In this document: positions 33,559 through 39,771 of the stretch, piece by piece
How the letters are laid out: each line of letters opens with the position of its first letter
Position numbering within the stretch: the stretch's first letter is position 1
From: an uncultured Oscillospiraceae bacterium
GTDB lineage: Bacteria > Bacillota > Clostridia > Oscillospirales > Oscillospiraceae
Length of the DNA: 39,771 bases
Direction: 5' to 3'
NCBI GenBank assembly: GCA_934546685.1
Contig: CAKTEB010000012.1
Coordinates: 1-39,771 of the forward strand
The notes under the pieces: model-generated
Databases searched by the model: none
What the model was told of the DNA's origin: nothing
What the model saw: the letters and a program-made list of their open reading frames with translations, nothing else
Made by a program: the position numbers and the translations under genes

Positions 33559-33588
33559 AGGACAATAGGACGCCGAATTTGATATAAT
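33559..33588 (+). promoter_or_regulatory. Extended -10 promoter of the flavoprotein-hydrogenase operon
   Basis: A perfect TATAAT (33583-33588) is preceded by TG (33580-33581). The -35 is weak: AGGACA at 33559-33564, 18 bp away. A leader of about 90 nt follows. Confidence 0.65.
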
Positions 33589-33685
33589 ACAAACAATAGA
33601 GTCTTGCGCTTCGGACGGGTTCTGGGTGCAAAGCTCCGGAATGAATTCGTATCATCTGCCGCCCTGCGGTGAAAGTGAGGTACAT

Positions 33686-35527
33686 ATGAGCAGACTTACC
33701 ATCAAGTCGGCGTCCCGGGTGCAGACCACCATGGAGGGCATCTACACGGATATGGAGCGCCGCATCATCGCCAGCCCTCCGGGCATCTGTCCCGTGGATC
33801 TGACGTCGGCGTTTTTGAAGCTGTGCCGGGCCCAGACCTGCGGAAAATGCGTGCCCTGCCGCATCGGCCTCAGCCAGATCGCCAACATGATCTATGAGGT
33901 GCAGTCCAACACCGCCACCATGGAGACCCTGGATCAGATCCGCAACACTGCCCGGATCATCGAGGACTCCGCCGACTGCGCCCTGGGCGTGGAGGCGGCC
34001 AGAATGATCCTCCGGAGCCTGGACGGCTGCTGGGAGGACTATGTGGAGCATGTGAAGCATCACCACTGCTCCAGCGTGGTGACCCAGTCCATTCCCTGCG
34101 TGGCAAACTGTCCCGCCGGTGTGGATATCCCCGGCTATGTGGCCCTGGTGGAGCAGGGACGGTATGCCGACGCGGTGCGGCTGATCCGGAAGGACAACCC
34201 GCTGCCGGTGGCCTGCGCCATGATCTGCGAGCATCCCTGCGAGAGCCGCTGCCGGAGAACCCTGCTGGACGCGCCCATCAACATCCGGGGCCTGAAGCTG
34301 GCCGCCGTGAACTATGCGGGCACTGTCCCGGCCCCCGCCTGTGCCGAGCCCACCGGAAAGCGGGTGGCCATCATCGGCGGCGGCCCCTCCGGCCTGTCCG
34401 CGGCCTATTATCTCCAGCTCATGGGCCATCAGTGCACGATCTTTGAAAAGCGAAAGCACCTGGGCGGCATGCTCCGGTACGGCATCCCCGGCTACCGGCT
34501 GCCCCGGGAGCGGCTCCAGGCGGACATCGACTGCATTCTCTCCACCGGCGTGGAGGTGCGCAGAGAGACCGGCGTCGGCGGCGGCGCGGGCATGATCTCC
34601 ATGGAGCAGCTCCGGGAGGACTATGACGCCGTGTTTATCTCCATCGGCGCCCATGACGACAAGAAGCTGGGCATCCCCAATGAGGAAGCCGAGGGTGTTC
34701 TGTCCGCGGTGGACATGATGGGCGCCATCGGTGACGGCATTCTCCCCGACTTCAAGGGCAAGAAGGTCTGCGTGGTGGGCGGCGGCAACGTGGCCATGGA
34801 CTGCACCCGCAGCGCCATCCGCTGCGGCGCGGAGAAGGTCTCCATCGTCTACCGCCGGAGAATGGTGGACATGACCGCCCAGACCGAGGAGGTCCAGGGC
34901 GCCCTGGAGGAGGGCGCGGAGATGCTGGATCTCCACGCGCCTCTCAGCGTGGAGGTGAATCGGGACGGCCAGGTGGTGGGGCTCTGGACGGAGCCCAAGC
35001 AGGTGGGCCTTATCCATGACCGCCGGGCCGATGTGGTGGGCTCCGGACGGTCTCCGGAGCTGATCCCCTGCGACGTGATCGTGGTGGCCGTGGGCCAGTC
35101 CATCGACACCCAGTATTTCGCCGAGGAGGGCATCCCCATCAAGCGGGGCGTCATCGACGCCCAGGACTGGACGGCGGTGGACAACGCCGAGGGCGTGTTT
35201 GCCGGCGGCGACTGCGTCACCGGGCCCAAGACCGCCATCCGGGCCATTGCCGCCGGTAAGGTGGCGGCGGCCAATATCGACAACTATCTGGGCTATTATC
35301 ACCAGATCACCGTGGACGTGGACATCCCCGAGGTGAGCCTCCGGGATCACAAATACTGCGGACGGATCAACCTGTCCGAGCGCTCCGCGGCGGAGCGGAA
35401 GGACGACTTTGAGCTTATGGAAAAGCCCATGACCGCCAAGGACGCCAGCCAGGAGGCCAGCCGGTGCCTGCGCTGCGATCACTTTGGCTGCGGCATCTTT
35501 AAGGGAGGAAGAAGAAACGAATGGTAA
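33686..35527 (+). CDS. GltD/NfnB-like flavin and iron-sulfur oxidoreductase with NuoF-type C-terminal cluster domain
   Basis: The start is ATG 33686 (MSRLTIKSAS) after GTGAGG; the frame extends upstream without a better site. Of 613 residues, 45-120 match the C-terminal iron-sulfur domain of NuoF (TCGKCVPC, Cys 52, 55, 58, and DCALG, Cys98). From about 130 on it matches the small subunit of glutamate synthase and NfnB. It has iron-sulfur Cys 138, 142, 177, 181, 185, 189, an FAD motif VAIIGGGPSGLSAAYYL (about 227-243), an NAD(P) motif VVGGGNVAMDCTRSA (about 363-377) and an FAGGDCVTGP FAD closing motif. A Cys-rich end carries Cys 594, 597 and 602. No glutamate synthase large subunit is near. 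It overlaps the hydrogenase gene by seven bases, so it probably exchanges electrons between NAD(P)H and the hydrogenase. Confidence 0.9.
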   Translation: MSRLTIKSASRVQTTMEGIYTDMERRIIASPPGICPVDLTSAFLKLCRAQTCGKCVPCRIGLSQIANMIYEVQSNTATMETLDQIRNTARIIEDSADCALGVEAARMILRSLDGCWEDYVEHVKHHHCSSVVTQSIPCVANCPAGVDIPGYVALVEQGRYADAVRLIRKDNPLPVACAMICEHPCESRCRRTLLDAPINIRGLKLAAVNYAGTVPAPACAEPTGKRVAIIGGGPSGLSAAYYLQLMGHQCTIFEKRKHLGGMLRYGIPGYRLPRERLQADIDCILSTGVEVRRETGVGGGAGMISMEQLREDYDAVFISIGAHDDKKLGIPNEEAEGVLSAVDMMGAIGDGILPDFKGKKVCVVGGGNVAMDCTRSAIRCGAEKVSIVYRRRMVDMTAQTEEVQGALEEGAEMLDLHAPLSVEVNRDGQVVGLWTEPKQVGLIHDRRADVVGSGRSPELIPCDVIVVAVGQSIDTQYFAEEGIPIKRGVIDAQDWTAVDNAEGVFAGGDCVTGPKTAIRAIAAGKVAAANIDNYLGYYHQITVDVDIPEVSLRDHKYCGRINLSERSAAERKDDFELMEKPMTAKDASQEASRCLRCDHFGCGIFKGGRRNEW

Positions 35528-37305
35528 ATGTAACGATCAACGGGATCTCCGTTTCCGTCCCAGAGGGCAGCACCATTCTGGAGGCCACCAAGGCCGCCGG
35601 CTTCCCGGTGCCCACCCTGTGCTATTTGAAGGGTATCAACGAGATCGGCGCATGCCGGGTCTGCGTGGTGGAGCTCAAGGGAGCGGATCATCTGATCACC
35701 GCCTGCAACAATGTGTGTACCCAGGGCATGGACATCTGCACCAACTCCCAGAAGGTCCGGGAGGCCCGGCGCACCAACATCGAGCTGCTGCTGAGCCAGC
35801 ACCGGATCAACTGTCCCGCCTGCAACCGGGATAAGACCTGCCAGCTCAAGAAGGTGGCCAACTCCATCAACATGGACGACACCATGAACTACCGCCACGC
35901 CTATCCCGCGGACAACTGGGATAACAGCTTCCCCCTGATCCGCAACGAGAGCAAGTGCATCAAGTGCATGCGCTGCGTCTCCGTCTGCGAAAAGGTGCAG
36001 ACCCTGAATATCTGGGATATGGTGGGCACCGGCTCCCATACCACCGTGGGCGTTTCCGGGGGACGGGGCATTCGTCAGGCGGACTGCGCCCTCTGCGGCC
36101 AGTGCATCACCCACTGTCCCGTCAATGCCCTCCGCTCCCGGGACGACACCAAGGCCATCTTCGGTTTGGGCGGGGCCCTCAACGATCCGGAGAAGATCGT
36201 GGTGGTGCAGGTGGCACCGGCGGTGCGGGCGGCCTGGGGCGAGGTCTTTGATCTGCCCCCGGAGGTGGCTACGGAGAAGCGGCTGGTGACGGCTTTGAAG
36301 CGCATCGGCGTGGATTATGTGTTCGACACCAATTTCTCCGCGGATCTCACCATCATGGAGGAGGGCACGGAATTCCTCCAGCGGATGCAGGACGGCAAGG
36401 AGCACAAAATGCCCATGTTCACCTCCTGCTGCCCCGGCTGGGTGCGGTTCCTGAAATCCCAGTACCCGGACATGGTGGGAGAGCTGTCCACGGCGAAATC
36501 CCCTCAGCAGATGTTCGGCGCGGTGACCAAGACCTATTTCGCAAAAAAAATCGGCGTGGATCCCAAGAATATCGTCTGCGTGTCCGTGATGCCCTGCGTG
36601 GCCAAAAAGGCCGAGGTGGATATCCCCAACATCAACGACGCCGGGGCAGGGAAGGACGTGGACTACTCCATCACCACCCGTGAGATCTGCCGGATGATCT
36701 CCGCGGATCAGGTGGACGTGCCGGCACTGCCGGAGACGGACTTTGACTCGCCTCTGGGGGCGGGTACTGGCGCGGCGGTGATCTTTGGCGTCACCGGCGG
36801 CGTCATGGAGGCGGCCCTGCGGACCTGCGCCTATGTGCTCACTGGGGAAAATCCCGACCCGGACAAGAGCTTCCTGGGGGCCCGAGGCATGGACGGCTGG
36901 AAGGAAGCGGAGTATGACGTGGCGGGGATCAAGGTGCGCACCGCCGTGGTCAGCGGACTGGGCAATGCCCGGCGGCTGATCCGGGCCCTGCGCCGGGGAG
37001 AGGTACACTATGACTTCGTGGAGGTCATGGCCTGTCCCGGCGGCTGCGTGGGCGGTGGCGGCCAGCCCATCCACTACAATGAGGAGCGGGCGGCGGAGCG
37101 CGGAGAGGTGCTTTACCGCTACGACAGCAGAAACGTCCTGCGGTTCTCCCATGAGAACCCAGAGGTACAGACCCTCTACAAGGACTATCTGGAGACCCCC
37201 TGCGGTGAAAAGGCACATCATCTTCTGCATACCGACCACTTCGGCTGGGAGATGCCCCTGTCACCCAATCTTGACGAGGACGTGCGGGTGATCCGCAAGC
37301 GCTAA
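35521..37305 (+). CDS. [FeFe]-hydrogenase, multi-cluster type (probable group A2)
   Basis: The 594-residue protein has the full modular layout. A plant-type [2Fe-2S] domain (Cys 34, 45, 48, 62) is followed by a His-Cys [4Fe-4S] site (His94, Cys 98, 101, 107) and two [4Fe-4S] sites (Cys 146, 149, 152, 156 and 189, 192, 195, 199). The H-cluster domain follows with TSCCPGW (Cys303 for proton transfer, Cys304 a ligand), MPCVAKKAE (Cys359) and MACPGGCVGGGGQP (Cys 505, 509). The C-terminal ~70 residues resemble the small-subunit domain. All expected ligands are present, so it should be active in H2 production or oxidation. The overlap with a GltD-like partner fits the glutamate-synthase-linked group A2 of published hydrogenase classifications, whose function is poorly known. 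GGGAGG lies upstream. Confidence 0.95.
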   Translation: MVNVTINGISVSVPEGSTILEATKAAGFPVPTLCYLKGINEIGACRVCVVELKGADHLITACNNVCTQGMDICTNSQKVREARRTNIELLLSQHRINCPACNRDKTCQLKKVANSINMDDTMNYRHAYPADNWDNSFPLIRNESKCIKCMRCVSVCEKVQTLNIWDMVGTGSHTTVGVSGGRGIRQADCALCGQCITHCPVNALRSRDDTKAIFGLGGALNDPEKIVVVQVAPAVRAAWGEVFDLPPEVATEKRLVTALKRIGVDYVFDTNFSADLTIMEEGTEFLQRMQDGKEHKMPMFTSCCPGWVRFLKSQYPDMVGELSTAKSPQQMFGAVTKTYFAKKIGVDPKNIVCVSVMPCVAKKAEVDIPNINDAGAGKDVDYSITTREICRMISADQVDVPALPETDFDSPLGAGTGAAVIFGVTGGVMEAALRTCAYVLTGENPDPDKSFLGARGMDGWKEAEYDVAGIKVRTAVVSGLGNARRLIRALRRGEVHYDFVEVMACPGGCVGGGGQPIHYNEERAAERGEVLYRYDSRNVLRFSHENPEVQTLYKDYLETPCGEKAHHLLHTDHFGWEMPLSPNLDEDVRVIRKR

Positions 37306-37311
37306 ATCATC

Positions 37312-37349
37312 ATACAGTGCCGTCTTTTTGGGCGGCACTGTATTTTTTT
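37312..37349 (+). terminator. Terminator of the hydrogenase operon
   Basis: ATACAGTGCCG (37312-37322) pairs perfectly with CGGCACTGTAT (37333-37343), followed by a run of T to 37349. Confidence 0.9.
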
Positions 37350-37428
37350 CTCGAATCGTGAAACACTTTGGGCCTGGAATACGCCTTTATTAGTAGAAGG
37401 AAGCAGAGAGATGAAAGGAGGGAGCCGC

Positions 37429-37989
37429 ATGGATGACAGGCAGATCGTGGAGCTGTATCTCCAGCGCCGGGAGGAGGCCATTGTCTGCACCGACGCCAAG
37501 TATCGGGGCCTGTGCCTCCATCTGGCCGGGAACATCCTGTCTCGCCGGGAGGATCGGGAGGAGTGCCTCAATGACGCCTATCTGGAGCTCTGGAACACCA
37601 TCCCGCCCAAGGAGCCCCAGCGGCTGGGGGCGTATCTGAGCCGAATCACCCGGAGCCTTGCCATTGACCGGTGGCGAAAAGACCAGGCGGACAAGCGGGG
37701 CGGGGGTCAGCTGGACTGTGCCCTGGAGGAGCTTGATTATATGCTCTCCGGCGGCAAAAGCCCGGAGGAGCAGCTGGAGGCCCAGGCCCTCCGGGCGGCG
37801 CTGAACCGATTTTTATCGGAGCTGACGGTGACTCAGCGGCGGGTATTCCTGCGGCGGTATTGGTACTTCGACTCCGCCCAGGAGATCGCCGGAGAGCTTG
37901 GGCTCACTGCGGCGGGGGTGCGGGCGATGCTGCACCGGCTCAGGAAACGGCTGAAACGCTGTTTGGAACAGGAGGGATTTACGCGATGA
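37429..37989 (+). CDS. ECF-type RNA polymerase sigma factor (second copy)
   Basis: The start is ATG 37429 (MDDRQIVELYLQ). The frame begins earlier, at 37411, but those codons are the ribosome site AAAGGAGGG itself. The 186-residue protein has region 2 (about 5-90, with CLNDAYLELWNTIPP and LSRITRSLAIDRWR), KRGGGQL, and region 4 (about 120-180, with LTAAGVRAMLHRLRKRL). It is a clear paralog of the sigma factor at 16718-17269. Its stop overlaps the start of a membrane protein whose N-terminus matches the partner of the other copy. No good sigma-A promoter is visible upstream, so it may transcribe itself. Confidence 0.92.
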   Translation: MDDRQIVELYLQRREEAIVCTDAKYRGLCLHLAGNILSRREDREECLNDAYLELWNTIPPKEPQRLGAYLSRITRSLAIDRWRKDQADKRGGGQLDCALEELDYMLSGGKSPEEQLEAQALRAALNRFLSELTVTQRRVFLRRYWYFDSAQEIAGELGLTAAGVRAMLHRLRKRLKRCLEQEGFTR

Positions 37990-39116
37990 AGGGAATGGAC
38001 GTGATCGAGGCGCTGGGCGAGATCCGGGAGGACTGGCTGGAGGATGCGGCCCCCAAGGGGACGAGGAAACCGCCCCAGTGGATTAAATATCTGTCCCTGG
38101 CGGCCTGCCTTGTGCTGCTGGCGGGCTTTTCGGGGCTGACCCTGACACGGGTGCTGCATGGGGAAGCCGGTCAAAATGCGGCTCAGCCGCCCGCGGAACA
38201 GGCCTCGATCCCTGCGGCGATGCCGGAGGACAGCGCGGAGGAGGACTCGGAGCGGGAGATCTTCTTCCAGCGGTTCTATCAGCTGGATCAGAATAGCGTG
38301 CTGGACTATGCGGCGGCCCACCCGGAGTGCTTGGAGCGGGGCTGGAGCGGCGTCGATCTGACCCCGGAGGCCCTGAATGCGTCGGAGCGGCAGATCACCA
38401 CCATCCAGGGGGATCCGGTGCTGGCCCTGGACGCGGAAAACGGCATCCTGCTGGTGCGGGTAGAGGCAGACGACAGCCAGGGCGTATTGGCTATCTGCCA
38501 GGACACCTCCGGGCTGCGGCTGTGCGCCGCCGAGACCCTGCCGGATTCCGGCGAAACAGTAGGGACGATCTGCGAGAGCAGCGGCGGTCTGCTGGCCATC
38601 ACCGGCAGCGCCTTCGTAGATGACGGCACCAGCGATGGCGGCACGCTCTCGGGCCTTGCCGTCTGCCAGGGAACCGTGCTGGGAAGCAGCCTGGCACAGC
38701 CTGGGGTAAAGCGCTTGGAACTCCGGGCAGATAACCGAATGTATCTGGTGGACAGCACCGACCCCGTAGGGGAGGACACCCGGGACGCCTGCGAGTTCCA
38801 GCCCGCCCTGATCGTGGACGGCGAAGACGTTACGGATGATACCAGCTGGACCGGTCCCAACCCCAGAGCGGCCATCGGCCAGACGGACCGTCTGGAAACA
38901 ATGCTGATAGTGGTAGAAGGGCGGCTCTGGAACAGTCCCGGCTGCGGAGTTGAAGCGGTTGCGGAAAAGCTCCTGGAGTATAACTGCGTCCAGGCCATGA
39001 ATCTGGACGGCGGCACCAGCGCCATAATGTACTACAAGGGGAGCTATCTCACCCGGTGCTCCAATACGGCCCTGCCTCAGGGGCGGAAGATGCCCACGGC
39101 CTGGGTTTACGGATAG
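37986..39116 (+). CDS. Sigma-linked membrane protein with phosphodiester glycosidase (NAGPA) outer domain
   Basis: ATG 37986 overlaps the sigma stop as ATGA; the frame's upstream part shadows the sigma gene. The 376-residue protein has a cytoplasmic module (1-32, MKGMDVIEALGEIREDWLED) and one membrane helix (about 34-55). A variable linker (about 60-200) is followed by a phosphodiester glycosidase/NAGPA-type domain. Its signatures are NPRAAIGQTD (about 297-306) and CVQAMNLDGGTSAIMYY near the end, with the N-L-D-G-G core. NAGPA-type enzymes remove GlcNAc from phosphodiesters, so it may act on or sense wall phosphosugar polymers. The N-terminal module matches that of the protein at 15711, suggesting a shared sigma-binding role. 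The anti-sigma function is inference. Confidence 0.85.
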   Translation: MKGMDVIEALGEIREDWLEDAAPKGTRKPPQWIKYLSLAACLVLLAGFSGLTLTRVLHGEAGQNAAQPPAEQASIPAAMPEDSAEEDSEREIFFQRFYQLDQNSVLDYAAAHPECLERGWSGVDLTPEALNASERQITTIQGDPVLALDAENGILLVRVEADDSQGVLAICQDTSGLRLCAAETLPDSGETVGTICESSGGLLAITGSAFVDDGTSDGGTLSGLAVCQGTVLGSSLAQPGVKRLELRADNRMYLVDSTDPVGEDTRDACEFQPALIVDGEDVTDDTSWTGPNPRAAIGQTDRLETMLIVVEGRLWNSPGCGVEAVAEKLLEYNCVQAMNLDGGTSAIMYYKGSYLTRCSNTALPQGRKMPTAWVYG

Positions 39117-39125
39117 AGACAAAAG

Positions 39126-39172
39126 ACGCCCCGGAAAGCAATGCGAACGGCTTTCCGGGGCGTTGATTTTTT
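39126..39172 (+). terminator. Terminator of the second sigma operon
   Basis: ACGCCCCGGAAAG (39126-39138) pairs perfectly with CTTTCCGGGGCGT (39151-39163), followed by a run of T. Confidence 0.9.
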
Positions 39173-39180
39173 GGCTGGAC

Positions 39181-39214
39181 AAAAGAAAAAGCGTCTTGCG
39201 AAAGCAAGACGCTT
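39181..39214 (-). terminator. Terminator of the tRNA-Gln gene
   Basis: On the minus transcript an 11-bp stem (39214-39204 with 39199-39189) closes a four-base loop directly after the CCA end, then a U-rich run follows toward 39181. Confidence 0.85.
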
Positions 39215-39288
39215 TGGCAGGGGATGAGGGATTCGAACCCCCGATAACGGAGTCAGAGTCCGGTGTGTTACCGTTACACCAATCCCCT
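39215..39288 (-). tRNA. tRNA-Gln (anticodon CUG)
   Basis: The 74-nt minus-strand tRNA includes an encoded CCA. Acceptor stem AGGGGAT pairs with ATCCCCT, discriminator base G. The D stem is GTGT/ACAC, and the anticodon loop CTCTGAC gives anticodon CUG, reading CAG. The T loop is TTCGAAT between GGGGG and CCCTC. The outermost anticodon-stem pair (27-43) is a C-U mismatch. Confidence 0.95.
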
Positions 39289-39329
39289 ATGTTCATGCCC
39301 GCTGGGTGGTGACCCAAAAGGCATGATTC

Positions 39330-39357
39330 ATTATACAGCATTTTCTCGGAATGTCAA
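39330..39357 (-). promoter_or_regulatory. Promoter of the tRNA-Gln gene
   Basis: On the minus strand, TTGACA (39357-39352), 16 bp, TATAAT (39335-39330), both hexamers perfect. This is unusually strong for the window and typical of stable RNA genes. Confidence 0.85.
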
Positions 39358-39388
39358 GCACTATTTTAGAAAAAACGAAATTTTTTTC

Positions 39389-39771
39389 TCAGGGCTCGTA
39401 ATCAAACTCGATATCGTAGATGCTGACGGTGTCGCCCTTCTCAATGCCCATCTCTTCCAGGCGCTCAAAGAGGCCGCATTTCCGCAGCTGCCGGTCAAAG
39501 TACATCCGGGACTCGTAGTCGTCGAAGTTGATGTCGGCAATGAGTCGCTCCAGCCAGGGGCCGGACACCAGCCACAGGCCCTCCTGGGGCTCGATGGTGA
39601 TCTCATCCACGCTGCCGGCCTGGGGCAGGGGCTTTACATACTCGGGCTCGTAGACGGTGATGGGGGGCAGGGACTGGAGCTTCTGGTAGACCACCCGCAT
39701 GAGCTCCTTGGTGCCCTGGTGGATGGCGGCGGACATCTCGTAGAGCTCCATACCGTGCTCCTGGGTATAGG
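39389..39771 (-). CDS. obg: GTPase Obg, C-terminal part (N-terminus beyond window edge)
   Basis: The minus strand is open from the window edge to the stop at 39389, giving the last ~127 residues. The first part is the end of the G domain (MSAAIHQGTKELMRVVYQKL). From SVDEITIEPQEG on it is the Obg C-terminal domain: VSGPWLERLIADINFDDYES, then LRKCGLFERLEEMGIEKGD and the ending FDYEP. Obg is an essential ribosome-associated GTPase of late 50S assembly and stress signalling. The internal ATG at 39751 is not the start, since the reading frame continues upstream. No GC-rich terminator is seen after the stop. Confidence 0.95.
   Translation of the reverse strand, partial: YTQEHGMELYEMSAAIHQGTKELMRVVYQKLQSLPPITVYEPEYVKPLPQAGSVDEITIEPQEGLWLVSGPWLERLIADINFDDYESRMYFDRQLRKCGLFERLEEMGIEKGDTVSIYDIEFDYEP

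Noticed and set aside
33536..35482. A 648-codon minus-strand open frame opposite the flavoprotein gene
   Set aside because: Shadow of the GltD-like gene; the composition is that of an antisense frame of GC-rich coding DNA.
35479..37239. A 586-codon minus-strand open frame opposite the hydrogenase gene
   Set aside because: All hydrogenase motifs lie on the plus strand.
37355..37405. A TGAAAC sequence upstream of the second sigma gene as an ECF promoter
   Set aside because: No matching -10 motif at a proper distance, and no equivalent pair is found before the first sigma gene.
37833..39341. A 502-codon minus-strand open frame running through the tRNA gene
   Set aside because: It crosses a complete tRNA and two terminators and opposes the sigma and NAGPA genes.

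Overview
The window comes from a GC-rich, anaerobic, Gram-positive gut-type Firmicute, most likely an Oscillospiraceae/Ruminococcaceae relative. Pointers are a clostridial [FeFe]-hydrogenase, SLH-domain wall proteins, two-[4Fe-4S] DUF362 and ferredoxin-like flavoproteins, an H-x-x-x-C NuoG-type iron-sulfur module, and sigma-A promoters (TTGACA-17-TATAAT type) with AGGAGG ribosome sites. It is ordinary chromosomal DNA: no phage, plasmid, CRISPR array or intact insertion sequence is visible. Both edges cut genes: a TetR regulator on the left and the C-terminal part of the GTPase Obg on the right.

Region by region. (1) 1-5460: a TetR regulator diverges from an MMPL exporter translationally coupled to a secreted Leu-x-x-Gly heptad-repeat protein, with three TGAC-N5-GTCA palindromes between them. 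(2) 5510-9660: an SLH-anchored L,D-transpeptidase, a short peptide deformylase and a MATE exporter. (3) 9667-13630, minus strand: a PhoR/PhoP-like two-component pair and a Na+/phosphate cotransporter. The response-regulator gene and the transporter gene have the same promoter layout of TTTACR repeats in an 11-bp register, so this looks like a self-contained phosphate regulon. (4) 13811-15704: a ferredoxin-fused FAD oxidoreductase with a Gly/Pro-rich insert. (5) 15711-22585: an ECF sigma factor with a coupled membrane protein, divergent from two large solute-binding lipoproteins whose last 87 coding bases are almost identical, and a small membrane protein. (6) 22611-25579: a DUF134-NifX fusion with an internal ribosome site, a DUF362 iron-sulfur protein, a possible 120-bp MITE, and an HD-domain protein. 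(7) 25572-28566, minus strand: an operon of a DivIVA-like coiled-coil protein, an orphan fumarase-type beta subunit, DegV and YihY/BrkB. (8) 28591-29247: a NUDIX hydrolase. (9) 29261-33442, minus strand: a MoxR / DUF58 / transglutaminase operon. (10) 33559-37349: a flavin/iron-sulfur protein (NuoF C-terminal domain joined to a GltD/NfnB-like body) overlapping an [FeFe]-hydrogenase; the layout fits the poorly understood glutamate-synthase-linked group A2. (11) 37429-39172: a second ECF sigma factor coupled to a membrane protein, followed by tRNA-Gln(CUG) and obg.

The most interesting points are the two sigma/membrane-protein cassettes that share one N-terminal module but carry unrelated outer domains, the group-A2-like hydrogenase locus with a 17-bp palindrome upstream, the paired Pho-box promoters, the triple TetR operator, the internal start in the DUF134-NifX gene, and the converted 3' ends of the two lipoprotein genes. 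All functional statements rest on motifs read by eye; no database search was run.
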